Below, one piece after another: positions 1 to 8,136 of a DNA stretch of 64,000 bases. The stretch is from JADLHS01 sp044225555 (lineage in GTDB: Bacteria > Verrucomicrobiota > Verrucomicrobiia > Limisphaerales > JADLHS01). The notes under the pieces are model-generated. The model had not been told where the DNA came from. It ran no database searches and worked only from the letters and a program-made list of their open reading frames with translations. Made by a program: the position numbers and the translations under genes. Positions within the stretch are counted from its first letter, which is position 1, and every line of letters begins with the position of its first letter. Where the stretch lies: assembly GCA_044225555.1 (NCBI GenBank), contig JBGAIM010000013.1:62001-126000 (forward strand), read 5' to 3'.

Positions 1-151
1 ACGGCTGAAATTCTTGACTAAGTTTGCTGGAAGTCAAAACCAATGGCGCCGGAAAGCGGACCAAACTTTGTAGCCGACGGGGTTTGGCGAAGCGTCCGAA
101 CAAAAATGGCCAAAGGGTGGACCTTTGGCCGTGTGAATGCAGGGACGATGT

Positions 152-322
152 TTATTTCTTGGCGCTGCAAGTCGGGCAGGTGGCGCAGGTTGATTTGCTA
201 TCCGTGCAGCACTTCATGCCACAGGACGCGGCGGCTTTCTCGGACTTGCACTTGCTGCAGGCGCAGCCGGCGCACAGAGCGGACGCACAAACGAGCAGGG
301 CGAGGAGTTTGATGAATTTCAT
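152..322 (-). CDS. Small cysteine-rich exported protein
   Basis: A 56-residue product that I do not recognise. It starts with a lysine-containing n-region and a hydrophobic stretch (about residues 4-19) that looks like a signal peptide or a lipoprotein signal ending near A-G-C. The mature part is very rich in Cys (11 in all), with CxC, CxxC and CC arrangements spaced among Lys and Ser. The open frame extends 23 codons further upstream, but the ATG at 322 directly precedes the export signal and is preceded by GGATCC, so I chose it. Small proteins of this kind often bind metals or are disulfide-rich; that is inference from composition only. It is convergent with nothing nearby and is divergent from recF. 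Confidence 0.6.
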   Translation of the reverse strand: MKFIKLLALLVCASALCAGCACSKCKSEKAAASCGMKCCTDSKSTCATCPTCSAKK

Positions 323-487
323 ATTGGTGGATCCAGCCGTTATCGATGTTTTAGTTGCGGACTGCTTCCAAGCCATCCAGCCCGGATGCACCGCAAGCTG
401 TGCGGTAAGATTAGCGTCCGATCACGAATTGTCCACTGCGCGTTGAAAAATCTCGCCGCCCCGCGCGCCGGGCCGCATTCTTTTCCC

Positions 488-1570
488 GTGCATCTGGCGC
501 ATTTGAGACTCCGCGACTTCCGCAACTACCAGCGGCTGGACGCGGACTTTTCGCCCGGCTTCCATCTATTGCTGGGCGACAATGCGCAGGGCAAGACCAA
601 CATCCTGGAAGCCGTATATCTGATGGCGACGTTGCGCTCGTTCCGTGGCGTGGGCGGCGCGCAGATGATCCGGCATGCCCAGAAGGGATACTTCGTCGGC
701 GGAAAAGTGGTGGGGCAGAGCGAGCAGGAGATCAAAATGTATTGGTCCGCGCGCGAGCGGAATCTGACGCTCGACAACCGGCTTGTGAAGAAACTCGGTG
801 ACTATCTCGGCACGCTGCGCACCGTGGTGTTTTGCACTGAGGATTTGCAACTCATCAAGGGCACGGGCCGCACCCGCCGGCGCTTTCTCGATCTCCTGCT
901 GTCGCAAACGCAGCCCGGTTACCTGGCACTGCTCCAGCGCTACCTGCACGCCGTCCGCTCGCGCAACGCGCTGCTCAAACAGTTTTCACCCGAGCCACAA
1001 CTGCTCGACAGCTTTTCCGAGCAACTCATCAAGCTCGGCGGGGAAATCATCCGGCATCGGCGTGAGTTGATTCCCAAACTCTCGCCGCTCGCGCGTCTGG
1101 CGTATCGGCGCATCTCAAATGATGCCGAGGAATTGCGCATCGCCTACGAACCCAGTGTGAAGAGTGACTTCGGCGTCGAACTCGCCCAGGTGCGGGACCG
1201 TGAACGCCGCTTTCGCGCCACGTTGATCGGACCGCATCGCGACGACCTGCAACTCCTGCTGAACGAAAAATCCGCCGGACAATTTGGGAGTGAAGGTCAG
1301 AAGCGCACCCTCGCGATCGCTCTGAAGATGGCGCAGGCCGAATACCTCACCGGCATCCACGGCAGCGCGCCGGTGCTGTTGATTGACGATGTGATGGGGG
1401 AACTTGACGTGAAACGGCGCAGCGGGCTGTTGCCCCTGCTGGAACGCGCCCGCGAAACGAGCGGTCAGGTGTTTATGACCTGCACGGAGGAGAACTGGCC
1501 GCGCGAGTTAAGTCGCGACGTGCAGCGGTGGGAAGTGAAGTCTGGCAGCCTTCAACGAGCGGGAGGATGA
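488..1570 (+). CDS. recF: DNA replication and repair protein RecF
   Basis: RecF is an SMC-like ATPase that helps load RecA at single-stranded gaps in the cytoplasm. The sequence shows the N-terminal LxLxxFRNY strand, a Walker A loop (GDNAQGKTN), an ABC-type signature region (SEGQKRTLAIALKMA) and a Walker B motif (LLIDDVMGELD). The open frame begins with an ATG at 386, but the family N-terminus aligns with the GTG at 488 (VHLAHLRLRDF). That start gives 360 residues, the usual RecF length. No clear Shine-Dalgarno precedes either start. In many bacteria recF sits beside dnaA and dnaN; here neither is present and the neighbours are an HU gene and trpS. Confidence 0.95.
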   Translation: MHLAHLRLRDFRNYQRLDADFSPGFHLLLGDNAQGKTNILEAVYLMATLRSFRGVGGAQMIRHAQKGYFVGGKVVGQSEQEIKMYWSARERNLTLDNRLVKKLGDYLGTLRTVVFCTEDLQLIKGTGRTRRRFLDLLLSQTQPGYLALLQRYLHAVRSRNALLKQFSPEPQLLDSFSEQLIKLGGEIIRHRRELIPKLSPLARLAYRRISNDAEELRIAYEPSVKSDFGVELAQVRDRERRFRATLIGPHRDDLQLLLNEKSAGQFGSEGQKRTLAIALKMAQAEYLTGIHGSAPVLLIDDVMGELDVKRRSGLLPLLERARETSGQVFMTCTEENWPRELSRDVQRWEVKSGSLQRAGG

Positions 1571-1579
1571 ATTCTGAAA

Positions 1580-1613
1580 GAAAAAAGGCACTCTGAGAAA
1601 CTCAGAGTGCCTT
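1580..1613 (-). terminator. Intrinsic terminator of the HU gene
   Basis: A perfect 12-13 bp stem (AGGCACTCTGAG, loop AAA, CTCAGAGTGCCT) is flanked on its left by an A-rich run. Read on the minus strand this gives a strong hairpin followed by a U-tract, 18 bases past the HU stop codon. It lies directly after the recF stop, so recF may share the hairpin, but the plus-strand side lacks a T-tract. Confidence 0.85.
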
Positions 1614-1630
1614 GCTTGCTGGAGCAGAAA

Positions 1631-1918
1631 TTACTTCGCGCCGAGGATCGCGTCCTTGGCAGCCTTCGCGACGCGAAACTTCACAACGCGCTTGGCCTTG
1701 ATCTGGATCGCCTCGCCGGTCGCGGGATTGCGGCCCATGCGCGCCTTGCGGTTGACCAACACCAGCTTGCCGAGGCCCGGCAGGGTGAAAGTGTTCTTGG
1801 CGTTCTTGTACGCCAGTTGGGCGATGAACTCGAGGATTTCGACGGCGGCCTTCTTGGAGAGACCACTCTTCTCAGCGATTTCAGCGGCGATTTGTGATTT
1901 GGACAGTGCTTTAGCCAT
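1631..1918 (-). CDS. HU/IHF-family DNA-binding protein
   Basis: A 95-residue nucleoid protein that binds and bends DNA as a dimer. The N-terminal helical dimerisation part (MAKALSKSQIAAEIAEKSGLSKKAA) is followed by the beta-arm with the family signature GRNPATGE at about residues 62-69, and a Lys/Arg-rich C-terminus typical of HU. Length matches the family (about 90-100). It is monocistronic: a sigma-70-like promoter lies upstream and a strong terminator downstream. No obvious Shine-Dalgarno precedes the ATG; the leader is A-rich. HU and IHF subunits cannot be told apart reliably by eye, so I give no symbol. Confidence 0.95.
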   Translation of the reverse strand: MAKALSKSQIAAEIAEKSGLSKKAAVEILEFIAQLAYKNAKNTFTLPGLGKLVLVNRKARMGRNPATGEAIQIKAKRVVKFRVAKAAKDAILGAK

Positions 1919-1963
1919 ATTGGTTTTATTACGTTTTTTCTATTCGAATACGATTCGAGCCAG

Positions 1964-1992
1964 TATTTAAGCCGCTCGCAAGGGGGTTGCAA
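1964..1992 (-). promoter_or_regulatory. Putative sigma-70 promoter of the HU gene
   Basis: On the minus strand a -35 hexamer TTGCAA (1987-1992) and a -10 hexamer TAAATA (1964-1969) are separated by exactly 17 bp, about 45 bp upstream of the HU start codon. This is a consensus match by eye; no transcript data were used. Confidence 0.55.
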
Positions 1993-2098
1993 AGATAAAA
2001 CCGCAATTTTATTGAGGATTTTTGCCCTCGATACAACCGTCGAAGCGCCGGACAACTTCCGGCTTTCCTGAATTCCAAACTCATCGCTATGCTGGGTC

Positions 2099-3061
2099 AT
2101 GCGAATTTTGTCTGGCATCCAGCCTTCGGGCGCGCTGCATCTCGGGAACTACTTCGGGATGATGCGCCCTGCCATCGAGTTGCAGGAAAAGGGCGAGGCG
2201 TATTATTTCATCGCGGACTATCACTCGATGACGTCCTTGTTCGATGCGAACGAGCGGCGCAAGAATACTCTCGACGTGGCGCTGGATTTTCTCGCGTGCG
2301 GGCTCGACCCCAAGCGCGCCGTGTTCTTCAAACAATCCGATGTGCCGGAGGTATGCGAGTTGACATGGATGCTTTCCACCCTCACGCCGATGGGATTGCT
2401 GGAACGGGCGACGAGCTACAAGGACAAGATTGCCAAGGGCATTTCCCCCAACCACGGCTTGTTCGCCTACCCGGTGTTGATGGCGGCGGACATTTTGATT
2501 TACGACTCGAACATTGTGCCGGTCGGCCAGGACCAGAAGCAGCACGTGGAGATGACCCGCGACATTGCCATCAAGTTCAACGAGCAATACGGCCAGACCT
2601 TCGTGATCCCTGAGCCGCAGATCAAGGGCGAGACGGCCAAAGTGCCGGGGATTGACGGCGAGAAGATGAGCAAGAGCTACGGCAACACGATCGAGATTTT
2701 CGGTGATGAGAAGGCGCTGCGCAAAAAAGTCATGGCGCTCAAGATGGATAGTCGTCAGCCGGCCGAACCCAAACCTGACGCCGACCAGAATCTCGCGATT
2801 CAGCTGCTCAAAGTCATTGACGCTGGAGTTGGCAAAGAGTGGGAGGAAAGACTCCGCGCGGGCGGGCTTGGTTACGGCGATCTCAAGAAGAAGCTGTTCG
2901 AAGTCTATTGGGAACACTTTGCCAGCGCTCGAACCAAGCGAGCTGAGCTCGTGGCCAATTTGGATTACGTCAACAAAGTCCTCGCCGACGGCGCGGCCAA
3001 AGCACGAGCGAAAGCGACGGAAGTTCTCAAGCGAGCGCGCAAGGCGAGCGGGTTGGAGTAG
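2099..3061 (+). CDS. trpS: Tryptophanyl-tRNA synthetase
   Basis: Class I aminoacyl-tRNA synthetase charging tRNA-Trp in the cytoplasm; 320 residues, the normal bacterial length. The HIGH-type motif reads HLGN at residues 14-17 after SGIQPSG, and the KMSKS loop is intact (GEKMSKSYGN, near residue 195). The conserved TrpS stretches YFIADYHSMT and GLFAYPVLMAADIL are present. It is divergent from the HU gene. The 180-bp gap between them holds a short GC hairpin (2047-2063, stem GCCGGA) ahead of the ATG, which might be a leader structure, although its T-tail is too short to call it an attenuator. Confidence 0.97.
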   Translation: MRILSGIQPSGALHLGNYFGMMRPAIELQEKGEAYYFIADYHSMTSLFDANERRKNTLDVALDFLACGLDPKRAVFFKQSDVPEVCELTWMLSTLTPMGLLERATSYKDKIAKGISPNHGLFAYPVLMAADILIYDSNIVPVGQDQKQHVEMTRDIAIKFNEQYGQTFVIPEPQIKGETAKVPGIDGEKMSKSYGNTIEIFGDEKALRKKVMALKMDSRQPAEPKPDADQNLAIQLLKVIDAGVGKEWEERLRAGGLGYGDLKKKLFEVYWEHFASARTKRAELVANLDYVNKVLADGAAKARAKATEVLKRARKASGLE

Positions 3062-3085
3062 CCGTCGCACGGGAAAAGTTCGAAT

Positions 3086-3883
3086 TTGAAACATTCATTT
3101 CTAATTGTCGGCGCGGGAATAGTCGGGGTTGTTATTTTGTTGGTCGGGCTCCCTGCCTTCCTGCGTCAACGGGCGGCTGCGCCACTTGCTCAGCCTCCCG
3201 CACGTGGCGTTTCATTTGTTCTCGAAGTCGAGCCCACGAAAACAGATTCGGTGACAAATGATTTGGCAATCTTTCGAGAGGCGCTGCTGAAGCGGTCTGA
3301 TCGAGTTGGGGTGAGAATCTACTGGGAGCCGATTTCCGAGGTGCGAGTTCGTGTGGCGGTTGCCGCCCGGAATTCCGGGGAAGAGGAGCGCCTTCGCCGC
3401 GCCTTGTTTCGCCAGGGCCGGTTGGAGCTTCGCTTGGTGCATGAGGACAGTGACCGGATGATCAAAGCCGGCGAACTTCTGCCCGGCTATGAAATTCTCA
3501 AACATGAGCAAGGCACGCCCTCTGGTGGTAGGAGCCCGGAACAGGTCGTCGTCAAGAAAAAGTCCGAGGCGGGGCTGAGTGGAAATTTGATCAAGCAGGC
3601 GATGGTGACGCGCAACCAACTTGGAGAGCCGGAGATTAATTTTACCATGCGGCCGGAAGCCGCGGCGGCATTTGCAAAAGTGACACGTGACAATACAGGA
3701 CGCCGGCTGGCCATCGTGATTGATGGGGAACTATATTCCGCTCCGAGGATTAATGAGCCGATCGAAACTGGTACGGGTCGAATTTCCGGCCAATTTGACG
3801 CGCAAGACGCATTCGAAATCGCCAGTGCGCTGGATTTCCCGCTTCCGGTTTCTGTCAGGGTGGTGGAATCGAAGAGCTATTAG
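3086..3883 (+). CDS. Stand-alone SecD P1 head-like membrane-anchored protein
   Basis: A 265-residue protein with one N-terminal membrane segment (about residues 5-25) and a large extracytoplasmic part. The C-terminal third resembles the P1 head region of SecD: GRRLAIVIDGELYSAPRI, then an ISGQFDAQDAFEIASAL stretch and LPVSVRV. The SecD membrane-pore helices are absent, so this is not a translocase subunit by itself. Homologous isolated P1-like domains occur in Verrucomicrobiota and Planctomycetota; their role is not established to my knowledge. The start is a TTG preceded by GGGAAAAG. It follows trpS by 24 bases on the same strand and may be cotranscribed with it. Confidence 0.75.
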   Translation: MKHSFLIVGAGIVGVVILLVGLPAFLRQRAAAPLAQPPARGVSFVLEVEPTKTDSVTNDLAIFREALLKRSDRVGVRIYWEPISEVRVRVAVAARNSGEEERLRRALFRQGRLELRLVHEDSDRMIKAGELLPGYEILKHEQGTPSGGRSPEQVVVKKKSEAGLSGNLIKQAMVTRNQLGEPEINFTMRPEAAAAFAKVTRDNTGRRLAIVIDGELYSAPRINEPIETGTGRISGQFDAQDAFEIASALDFPLPVSVRVVESKSY

Positions 3884-3928
3884 ATTCGATCGGGCGGAAG
3901 TGGGGAATCTGCTTGTGCCGACAGACTG

Positions 3929-4051
3929 GCGTGACTGATTCAACATCCGCTCGCAAAGCTCCGCCGGCTTGTCGGCTTCCTTCCGCGAACCGTTCCTTGC
4001 TTCCGGATAGATCGTGAATTTCAACGCATTGACTTCGAGTCGCCGCTTAAG
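3929..4051 (-). pseudogene. Decayed C-terminal remnant of an esterase paralogue
   Basis: Read on the minus strand this 41-codon stretch aligns with the last 40 residues of the intact esterase at 4573-5325, with about 19 identities including KxTIYPEA, the E/K spacing after it and the terminal QSR. The catalytic His (NHNSW in the intact gene) is replaced (RNGSR). There is no in-frame stop after QSR and no esterase body upstream; the VOC gene occupies that space. It is best read as the debris of a tandem duplication. The 3884-4117 gap around it holds nothing else that I can recognise. Confidence 0.6.
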
Positions 4052-4117
4052 GAAGCCATCCAGTCGGTGTGCCGAGCGGATCGAGGCCAGGCAGGAGGTC
4101 TGAATGAAGTGGCCATT

Positions 4118-4546
4118 TCAGCCAGCGGTGTCGTCTTTGCGTTGGTGCAGGCAAATCCGGTTGCCGTCCGGGTCACTGATGAAAGCCATCCAGCAGACAC
4201 TGGTTTCAACGGGCGGGATCAGGACATTCACCCGGCGGCGACGACATTCGGCGACCTCGGCGTGAATATCCTGGACCGCGAGCGCAATGGCGGCCGGGCC
4301 TTGCCAGTTCCATCCTGGCTTCTTGCTGGGCCCGTTCAAACACAGCGTCACCGGCGAGGTTTTGAACTCCGACCAGAAGTCATTCCACTCTCCACCGCGC
4401 TTGAAGTCAAAGAGCTTTTGGTAAAAGGCGCGTGTGCGCCGCATGTCCTTCGTGCAATACATGACGAAGTCCACGGCGCGCACGGGAATCCGAGCCGCGC
4501 GGCGGCGGTTGGCCTTTCTGGCCTTGGGCGGTTGAACTTTCTTCAT
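4118..4546 (-). CDS. VOC (glyoxalase/dioxygenase) superfamily protein
   Basis: About 142 residues. After a basic Lys/Arg-rich leader there is one vicinal-oxygen-chelate module: a strand plus KDMRRTRAFYQKLFDFKRGGEW at the front, then QGPAAIALAVQDIHAEVAECRRRRV, and near the end the hallmark FISDPDGNRICLHQ. Proteins of this fold bind a metal and act as lyases, isomerases or dioxygenases; substrate cannot be read from sequence. The ATG at 4546 is preferred over one at 4597 because AAGGTGG lies just upstream and because the longer form would run into the esterase gene. It lies 26 bases after the esterase stop, on the same strand. Confidence 0.8.
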   Translation of the reverse strand: MKKVQPPKARKANRRRAARIPVRAVDFVMYCTKDMRRTRAFYQKLFDFKRGGEWNDFWSEFKTSPVTLCLNGPSKKPGWNWQGPAAIALAVQDIHAEVAECRRRRVNVLIPPVETSVCWMAFISDPDGNRICLHQRKDDTAG

Positions 4547-4572
4547 CGCCACCTTGGGAGTTGTTCGTCGGG

Positions 4573-5325
4573 TCAGCGTGACTGCTTCAGCAGCCACTCG
4601 TAAACCTCGGGATTCTTGTAGGTCTCGGTCCAGGAATTGTGATTGGCCTCGGGATAGATCGTCAGCTTCACATTCTTGACGCCCAGCTTCTGAAGTTGCC
4701 CCACCATGCGCTCGGATTCGGACACGGGCACGACGTCGTCCTTCGCGCCATGAAACGCCCAGATTGGCAGGCGCTTGAATTCATCCGGCTTGTCGCGCGG
4801 GCCGAGGACGACGTCAATCATGTTGCCGCCGCCGCAAATGGGCACGAGGGCGGCGAATCGCTCCGGATGCGCGAGTCCGAGCGCCCAAGTCCCATAGCCG
4901 CCCATGCTCAGGCCCGTGAGATAAACGCGTTTGGTATCCACCGCGTATGCCTTCTCCGTTTGATCAAGCAATTGGAGCAAGGGTTCATTCTTCCAAATCT
5001 GCTCGTTGGGGCACTGCGGGGCGACGATGATGAACGGGAAGTTGGTTCCCTGTTTCACCAGGCTGAGCGGGCCATGCACCGCCACCCGCTGCACATCCGT
5101 TCCACGCTCGCCGGAGCCATGGAGGAAAAGCATGAGCGGCCAGCGCTTGTTGCCCGACGGATCGTAGCCCGGCGGCAGGTAGAGCAGATATTTCAACTCG
5201 CCATTGCGACTGACTTTCCAGTCAAACGTGGCCGACTTGATGGGGCTGGGGCTGGTTTGAGCGTTGGCATTCATGAGAAACACGAGGGCGAAGAAGGTGA
5301 GGCTCAGGTTAAAAAATGTTTTCAT
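4573..5325 (-). CDS. Secreted alpha/beta-hydrolase esterase
   Basis: A 250-residue alpha/beta hydrolase. A signal peptide ends near ANA (residue 22), so it is exported. The oxyanion and dienelactone-hydrolase-like features are visible: LFLHGSGERG, nucleophile elbow GLSMGG, acid in HGAKDDVVP and base in PEANHNSW. It resembles prolyl-oligopeptidase-type or phospholipase/carboxylesterase-family enzymes found in polysaccharide-degrading bacteria, where they often deacylate glycans; that role is inference. The ATG at 5325 begins the signal peptide, so the 25 further upstream codons that overlap kdsD are excluded. It lies 19 bases after kdsD on the same strand. A decayed partial copy lies downstream of the VOC gene. 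Confidence 0.87.
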   Translation of the reverse strand: MKTFFNLSLTFFALVFLMNANAQTSPSPIKSATFDWKVSRNGELKYLLYLPPGYDPSGNKRWPLMLFLHGSGERGTDVQRVAVHGPLSLVKQGTNFPFIIVAPQCPNEQIWKNEPLLQLLDQTEKAYAVDTKRVYLTGLSMGGYGTWALGLAHPERFAALVPICGGGNMIDVVLGPRDKPDEFKRLPIWAFHGAKDDVVPVSESERMVGQLQKLGVKNVKLTIYPEANHNSWTETYKNPEVYEWLLKQSR

Positions 5326-5344
5326 AGCTTGATGCCGGCGTCCG

Positions 5345-6361
5345 CTACATGATTTTGAGTTTAGGCAAATCCTGTAAATCCACGAGGCCGACCGGTTCAT
5401 GCTTCGCGTTGACGACGATCAAGTCGTCAATGTTGCGTTCGTTGAAAATCTTGAGCGCCTCGGCGGCGAGCGCCATTTCTTGAACGCAAATCGGATTGCG
5501 GGTCATCACCGATTCCAGCGGGCGGGCGAGCAGGTTTTCGTCGTCCGACATCTTGCGGCGGAAATCGCCGTCGGTGAAAACCCCCGAGAGTTTGCCTCGC
5601 GCGTTGACGACGCTGATGCTGCCGGACTTGGCCCGGGTCATCACGAGCAGGGCATCCCGGACGGAAAGGTTCTCCCGGCCCACGGCGTTGCGAGCGCCGG
5701 TGCGCATGATTTCGCCGACGCGCAACAGCATCGCACGGCCAATCGCGCCGCTGGGATGATAGCGGGCAAAATCGCTTTGCTTGAAGCCGCGGGCCTGGAG
5801 CACCGCCATCGCCAGCGCGTCGCCCATCACGAGCATCGCCGTCGTGCTGGAAGTCGGGGCCAGGTTGAAGGGGCAAGCTTCCTTGGGGACATGAACGTTG
5901 AGGACGATGTCGCTGTGTTTTGCCAGAGATGATTTTAGACCGGCGGTCAGGGAAATGATCTTTACCGAGAAACGTTTCAGGGCGGGCAGCAGATTGAGCA
6001 ATTCATCCGACTCGCCGGAGTAACTCAGCGCGAGGATGACATCGCCATCATTGACGACCCCGACATCGCCGTGGAGCGCGTCCACGCTGTTGAGGACAAC
6101 GCTGGTCGAGCCGGTGCTGGTGAGCGTGGCGGCGATCTTGGAGCCGACATTGCCGGATTTGCCGATGCCGACAATGACGATCTTGCCCCGAAGCGACAGG
6201 GCGGTGACGACCAATTCCACGGCGGCGTCAAAGGACTGGTCGAGCAGCGTGCGGACCTTGCGGAGCGCGGCGATTTCGATGTCAAAAACTTCGCGGGCTT
6301 TGGCCAGATGAGTCACACGGCGAGGATGCGTTGAACTGCCACGGGATTCAATGCTGAACAA
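5345..6361 (-). CDS. kdsD: Arabinose-5-phosphate isomerase (KdsD/KpsF)
   Basis: Interconverts D-ribulose 5-phosphate and D-arabinose 5-phosphate, the first step of Kdo synthesis for lipopolysaccharide. The 338-residue protein has the usual order: an N-terminal SIS domain (IVIVGIGKSGNVGSKIAATLTSTG, then ALSYSGESDELL), the linker motif ARYHPSGAIGR, and two C-terminal CBS domains (MRTG... and VMTRNPICV...). A Kdo route implies an LPS-bearing outer membrane. It is divergent from birA with only 45 bases between start codons, so promoters for both must be packed into that gap or into coding sequence. Confidence 0.95.
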   Translation of the reverse strand: MFSIESRGSSTHPRRVTHLAKAREVFDIEIAALRKVRTLLDQSFDAAVELVVTALSLRGKIVIVGIGKSGNVGSKIAATLTSTGSTSVVLNSVDALHGDVGVVNDGDVILALSYSGESDELLNLLPALKRFSVKIISLTAGLKSSLAKHSDIVLNVHVPKEACPFNLAPTSSTTAMLVMGDALAMAVLQARGFKQSDFARYHPSGAIGRAMLLRVGEIMRTGARNAVGRENLSVRDALLVMTRAKSGSISVVNARGKLSGVFTDGDFRRKMSDDENLLARPLESVMTRNPICVQEMALAAEALKIFNERNIDDLIVVNAKHEPVGLVDLQDLPKLKIM

Positions 6362-6406
6362 CGCCGCGCTGGACGTTGTGGCGCACCGTCCCTACCATCC
6401 CGCGCC

Positions 6407-7387
6407 GTGACCACGGACGCTCAAATTCTTATTGCCCTCCGCGCCGCGGACAATGGCGGCGTGTCCGGAGCGGAACTTTCCCAGGAGCTGGGCATTTCGC
6501 GCGCGGCCATCTGGGCGCGCATCGAGGAATTGCGCCGGCTCGGCTACGAGATTGAAGCCAGTCCGGTGCTGGGCTATCGGCTGGTCAGTTCGCCGGATGT
6601 GTTGCACGCGGATGATTTGCTGGCGCGCCTGGGCAAAACCAAGGTCGTGGGCCGCGACATCCGGGTGTTCGAGCAAACGACCTCGACGAACGACGTGGTG
6701 GAGAAACTGGCACGTGACGGGGTGAAGGAGGGCGTGGTGGTCTTTGCCGAATCACAGACCAAGGGCAGGGGACGGCTCGGCCGGGTGTGGACTTCGCCGA
6801 CGCGGAAGGGTTTGTGGTTTTCAATTTTGCTCCGACCCGACTTGCGGCCGCAGGAGACGACGCAGTTGACCGTGGCGGCGGCGACGGCGCTTTGGCGGGC
6901 GATTCATGAAGAAACCGGGCTGGCTCCCGAGATCAAATGGCCGAACGACATTTTAATTCGCGGGAGGAAGGTCGTGGGCATTCTCACCGAACTGAGCGCG
7001 GAAGTGGACCGGGTGAAGCATGTCACGCTGGGCGTGGGTGTGGATGTGAATCTGGCGGCGAACGAATTTCCGGTCGAGTTGCGGAAGATTGCCACGTCGT
7101 TGCGAATTGAATCGGGGGAGCTGGTTTCGCGGGCTGACTTGGCGACGACGATTTTGCGTGAGCTGGATCGCGACTACGCGCGGGTCTGCGCTGGCAAGTT
7201 TTCTGAAGTGGCGGATGAATGGGAGGAACACTGCTCGACCATCGGCCAGCGCGTGGTCATCAGCATGGGCGACCGCCGGCTGCGCGGGCGTGCCGAATCG
7301 CTGGATGACGACGGCGCGTTGCGGTTGCGCACGGAGCATGGGCGGTTGGAAAGAATAATTGGCGGAGACGTGACACTGGAAAAATGA
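6407..7387 (+). CDS. birA: Bifunctional biotin-protein ligase / biotin operon repressor
   Basis: Attaches biotin to carboxyl carrier protein through biotinyl-AMP, and may repress biotin genes. The first 60 residues form a winged helix (SGAELSQELGISRAAIWARIEELRRLGYEI). The ligase core shows TSTNDVV, the biotinyl-AMP loop GRGRLGRVWTSP and KWPNDIL, and a small C-terminal SH3-like domain follows. The length of 326 residues is that of the two-domain, regulator-type BirA. The start is GTG at 6407. Its last codons overlap the coaX start (ATGA), which indicates translational coupling. The pairing of birA with coaX is common in bacteria. Confidence 0.95.
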   Translation: MTTDAQILIALRAADNGGVSGAELSQELGISRAAIWARIEELRRLGYEIEASPVLGYRLVSSPDVLHADDLLARLGKTKVVGRDIRVFEQTTSTNDVVEKLARDGVKEGVVVFAESQTKGRGRLGRVWTSPTRKGLWFSILLRPDLRPQETTQLTVAAATALWRAIHEETGLAPEIKWPNDILIRGRKVVGILTELSAEVDRVKHVTLGVGVDVNLAANEFPVELRKIATSLRIESGELVSRADLATTILRELDRDYARVCAGKFSEVADEWEEHCSTIGQRVVISMGDRRLRGRAESLDDDGALRLRTEHGRLERIIGGDVTLEK

Positions 7388-8136
7388 TTCTGCTTTTCGA
7401 CATCGGCAACACGAACACGCACGTCGGCTTCGCCGACCGGCGGCGGATTGTGCGGCACACGGACATTCCAACGGCGGCTTGGTTTTCGGGAAAGGCGCAG
7501 GCGCAGCTCGCACGATTTGTCGGCAAAGCGAGGGTGGACGGCGCGGCGATTTGCAGTGTCGTGCCCCGGACGACACCACAGGTGCGAAAGGCGGTTCACG
7601 CTCGATGGCATTTGCCGGCGCTCGAACTGTCGCCAAAAACCCTAAGAGGCGTCGGCATTGATTATCCGAAGCCGGCTACAATCGGGCCGGATCGTCTGGC
7701 GAACGCCGTGGCGGCGCGGCAACGCTTTGGCGTGCCGGTAGTGGTGGTGGATTTCGGCACGGCGGTGACCTTCGACGTGGTGAACGGACGAGGTAATTAC
7801 GTCGGTGGGATCATCGCGCCGGGTTTGGCGGCGATGACGGATTATTTGCATGAACGCACGGCGCTGTTGCCGCGCATCCGCATCCGCGAAGTCAAATCGG
7901 CCGTGGGTAAAAGCACCGAGCACGCGATGTTGGTGGGCGCGGTGCATGGGTATCGCGGACTCGTGCGGGAGTTGATCCTGGAATTGAAGCGGGAATTGAA
8001 GGCGCGGCAACTGCCGGTGATTGCGACGGGCGGCTACGCCAGGTTGATTGCCTCCAAGTTGCCGGAGATTTCCGCGGTGGAACCCAATCTGACGCTGGAA
8101 GGATTGCGGCTCGTCTGGCTCAGTGCTTCGGTCTGA
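7384..8136 (+). CDS. coaX: Type III pantothenate kinase
   Basis: First step of coenzyme A synthesis, phosphorylating pantothenate; the CoaX type is not feedback-inhibited by CoA. Signature motifs are intact: DIGNTNTHVGF at the N-terminus, GPDRLANAVAA, DFGTAVTFDVV, and GGIIAPGLAAM. The 250-residue length is normal. It starts inside the birA stop codon (ATGA overlap). Its last 17 bases overlap the 3' end of the convergent jag gene, so the two transcripts are complementary at their ends. Confidence 0.95.
   Translation: MILLFDIGNTNTHVGFADRRRIVRHTDIPTAAWFSGKAQAQLARFVGKARVDGAAICSVVPRTTPQVRKAVHARWHLPALELSPKTLRGVGIDYPKPATIGPDRLANAVAARQRFGVPVVVVDFGTAVTFDVVNGRGNYVGGIIAPGLAAMTDYLHERTALLPRIRIREVKSAVGKSTEHAMLVGAVHGYRGLVRELILELKRELKARQLPVIATGGYARLIASKLPEISAVEPNLTLEGLRLVWLSASV

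Noticed and set aside
2087..3094. A 335-codon open frame on the minus strand opposite trpS
   Set aside because: It is antisense to a clearly conserved gene, its translation has no recognisable motif and it owes its length to the strong codon bias of trpS.
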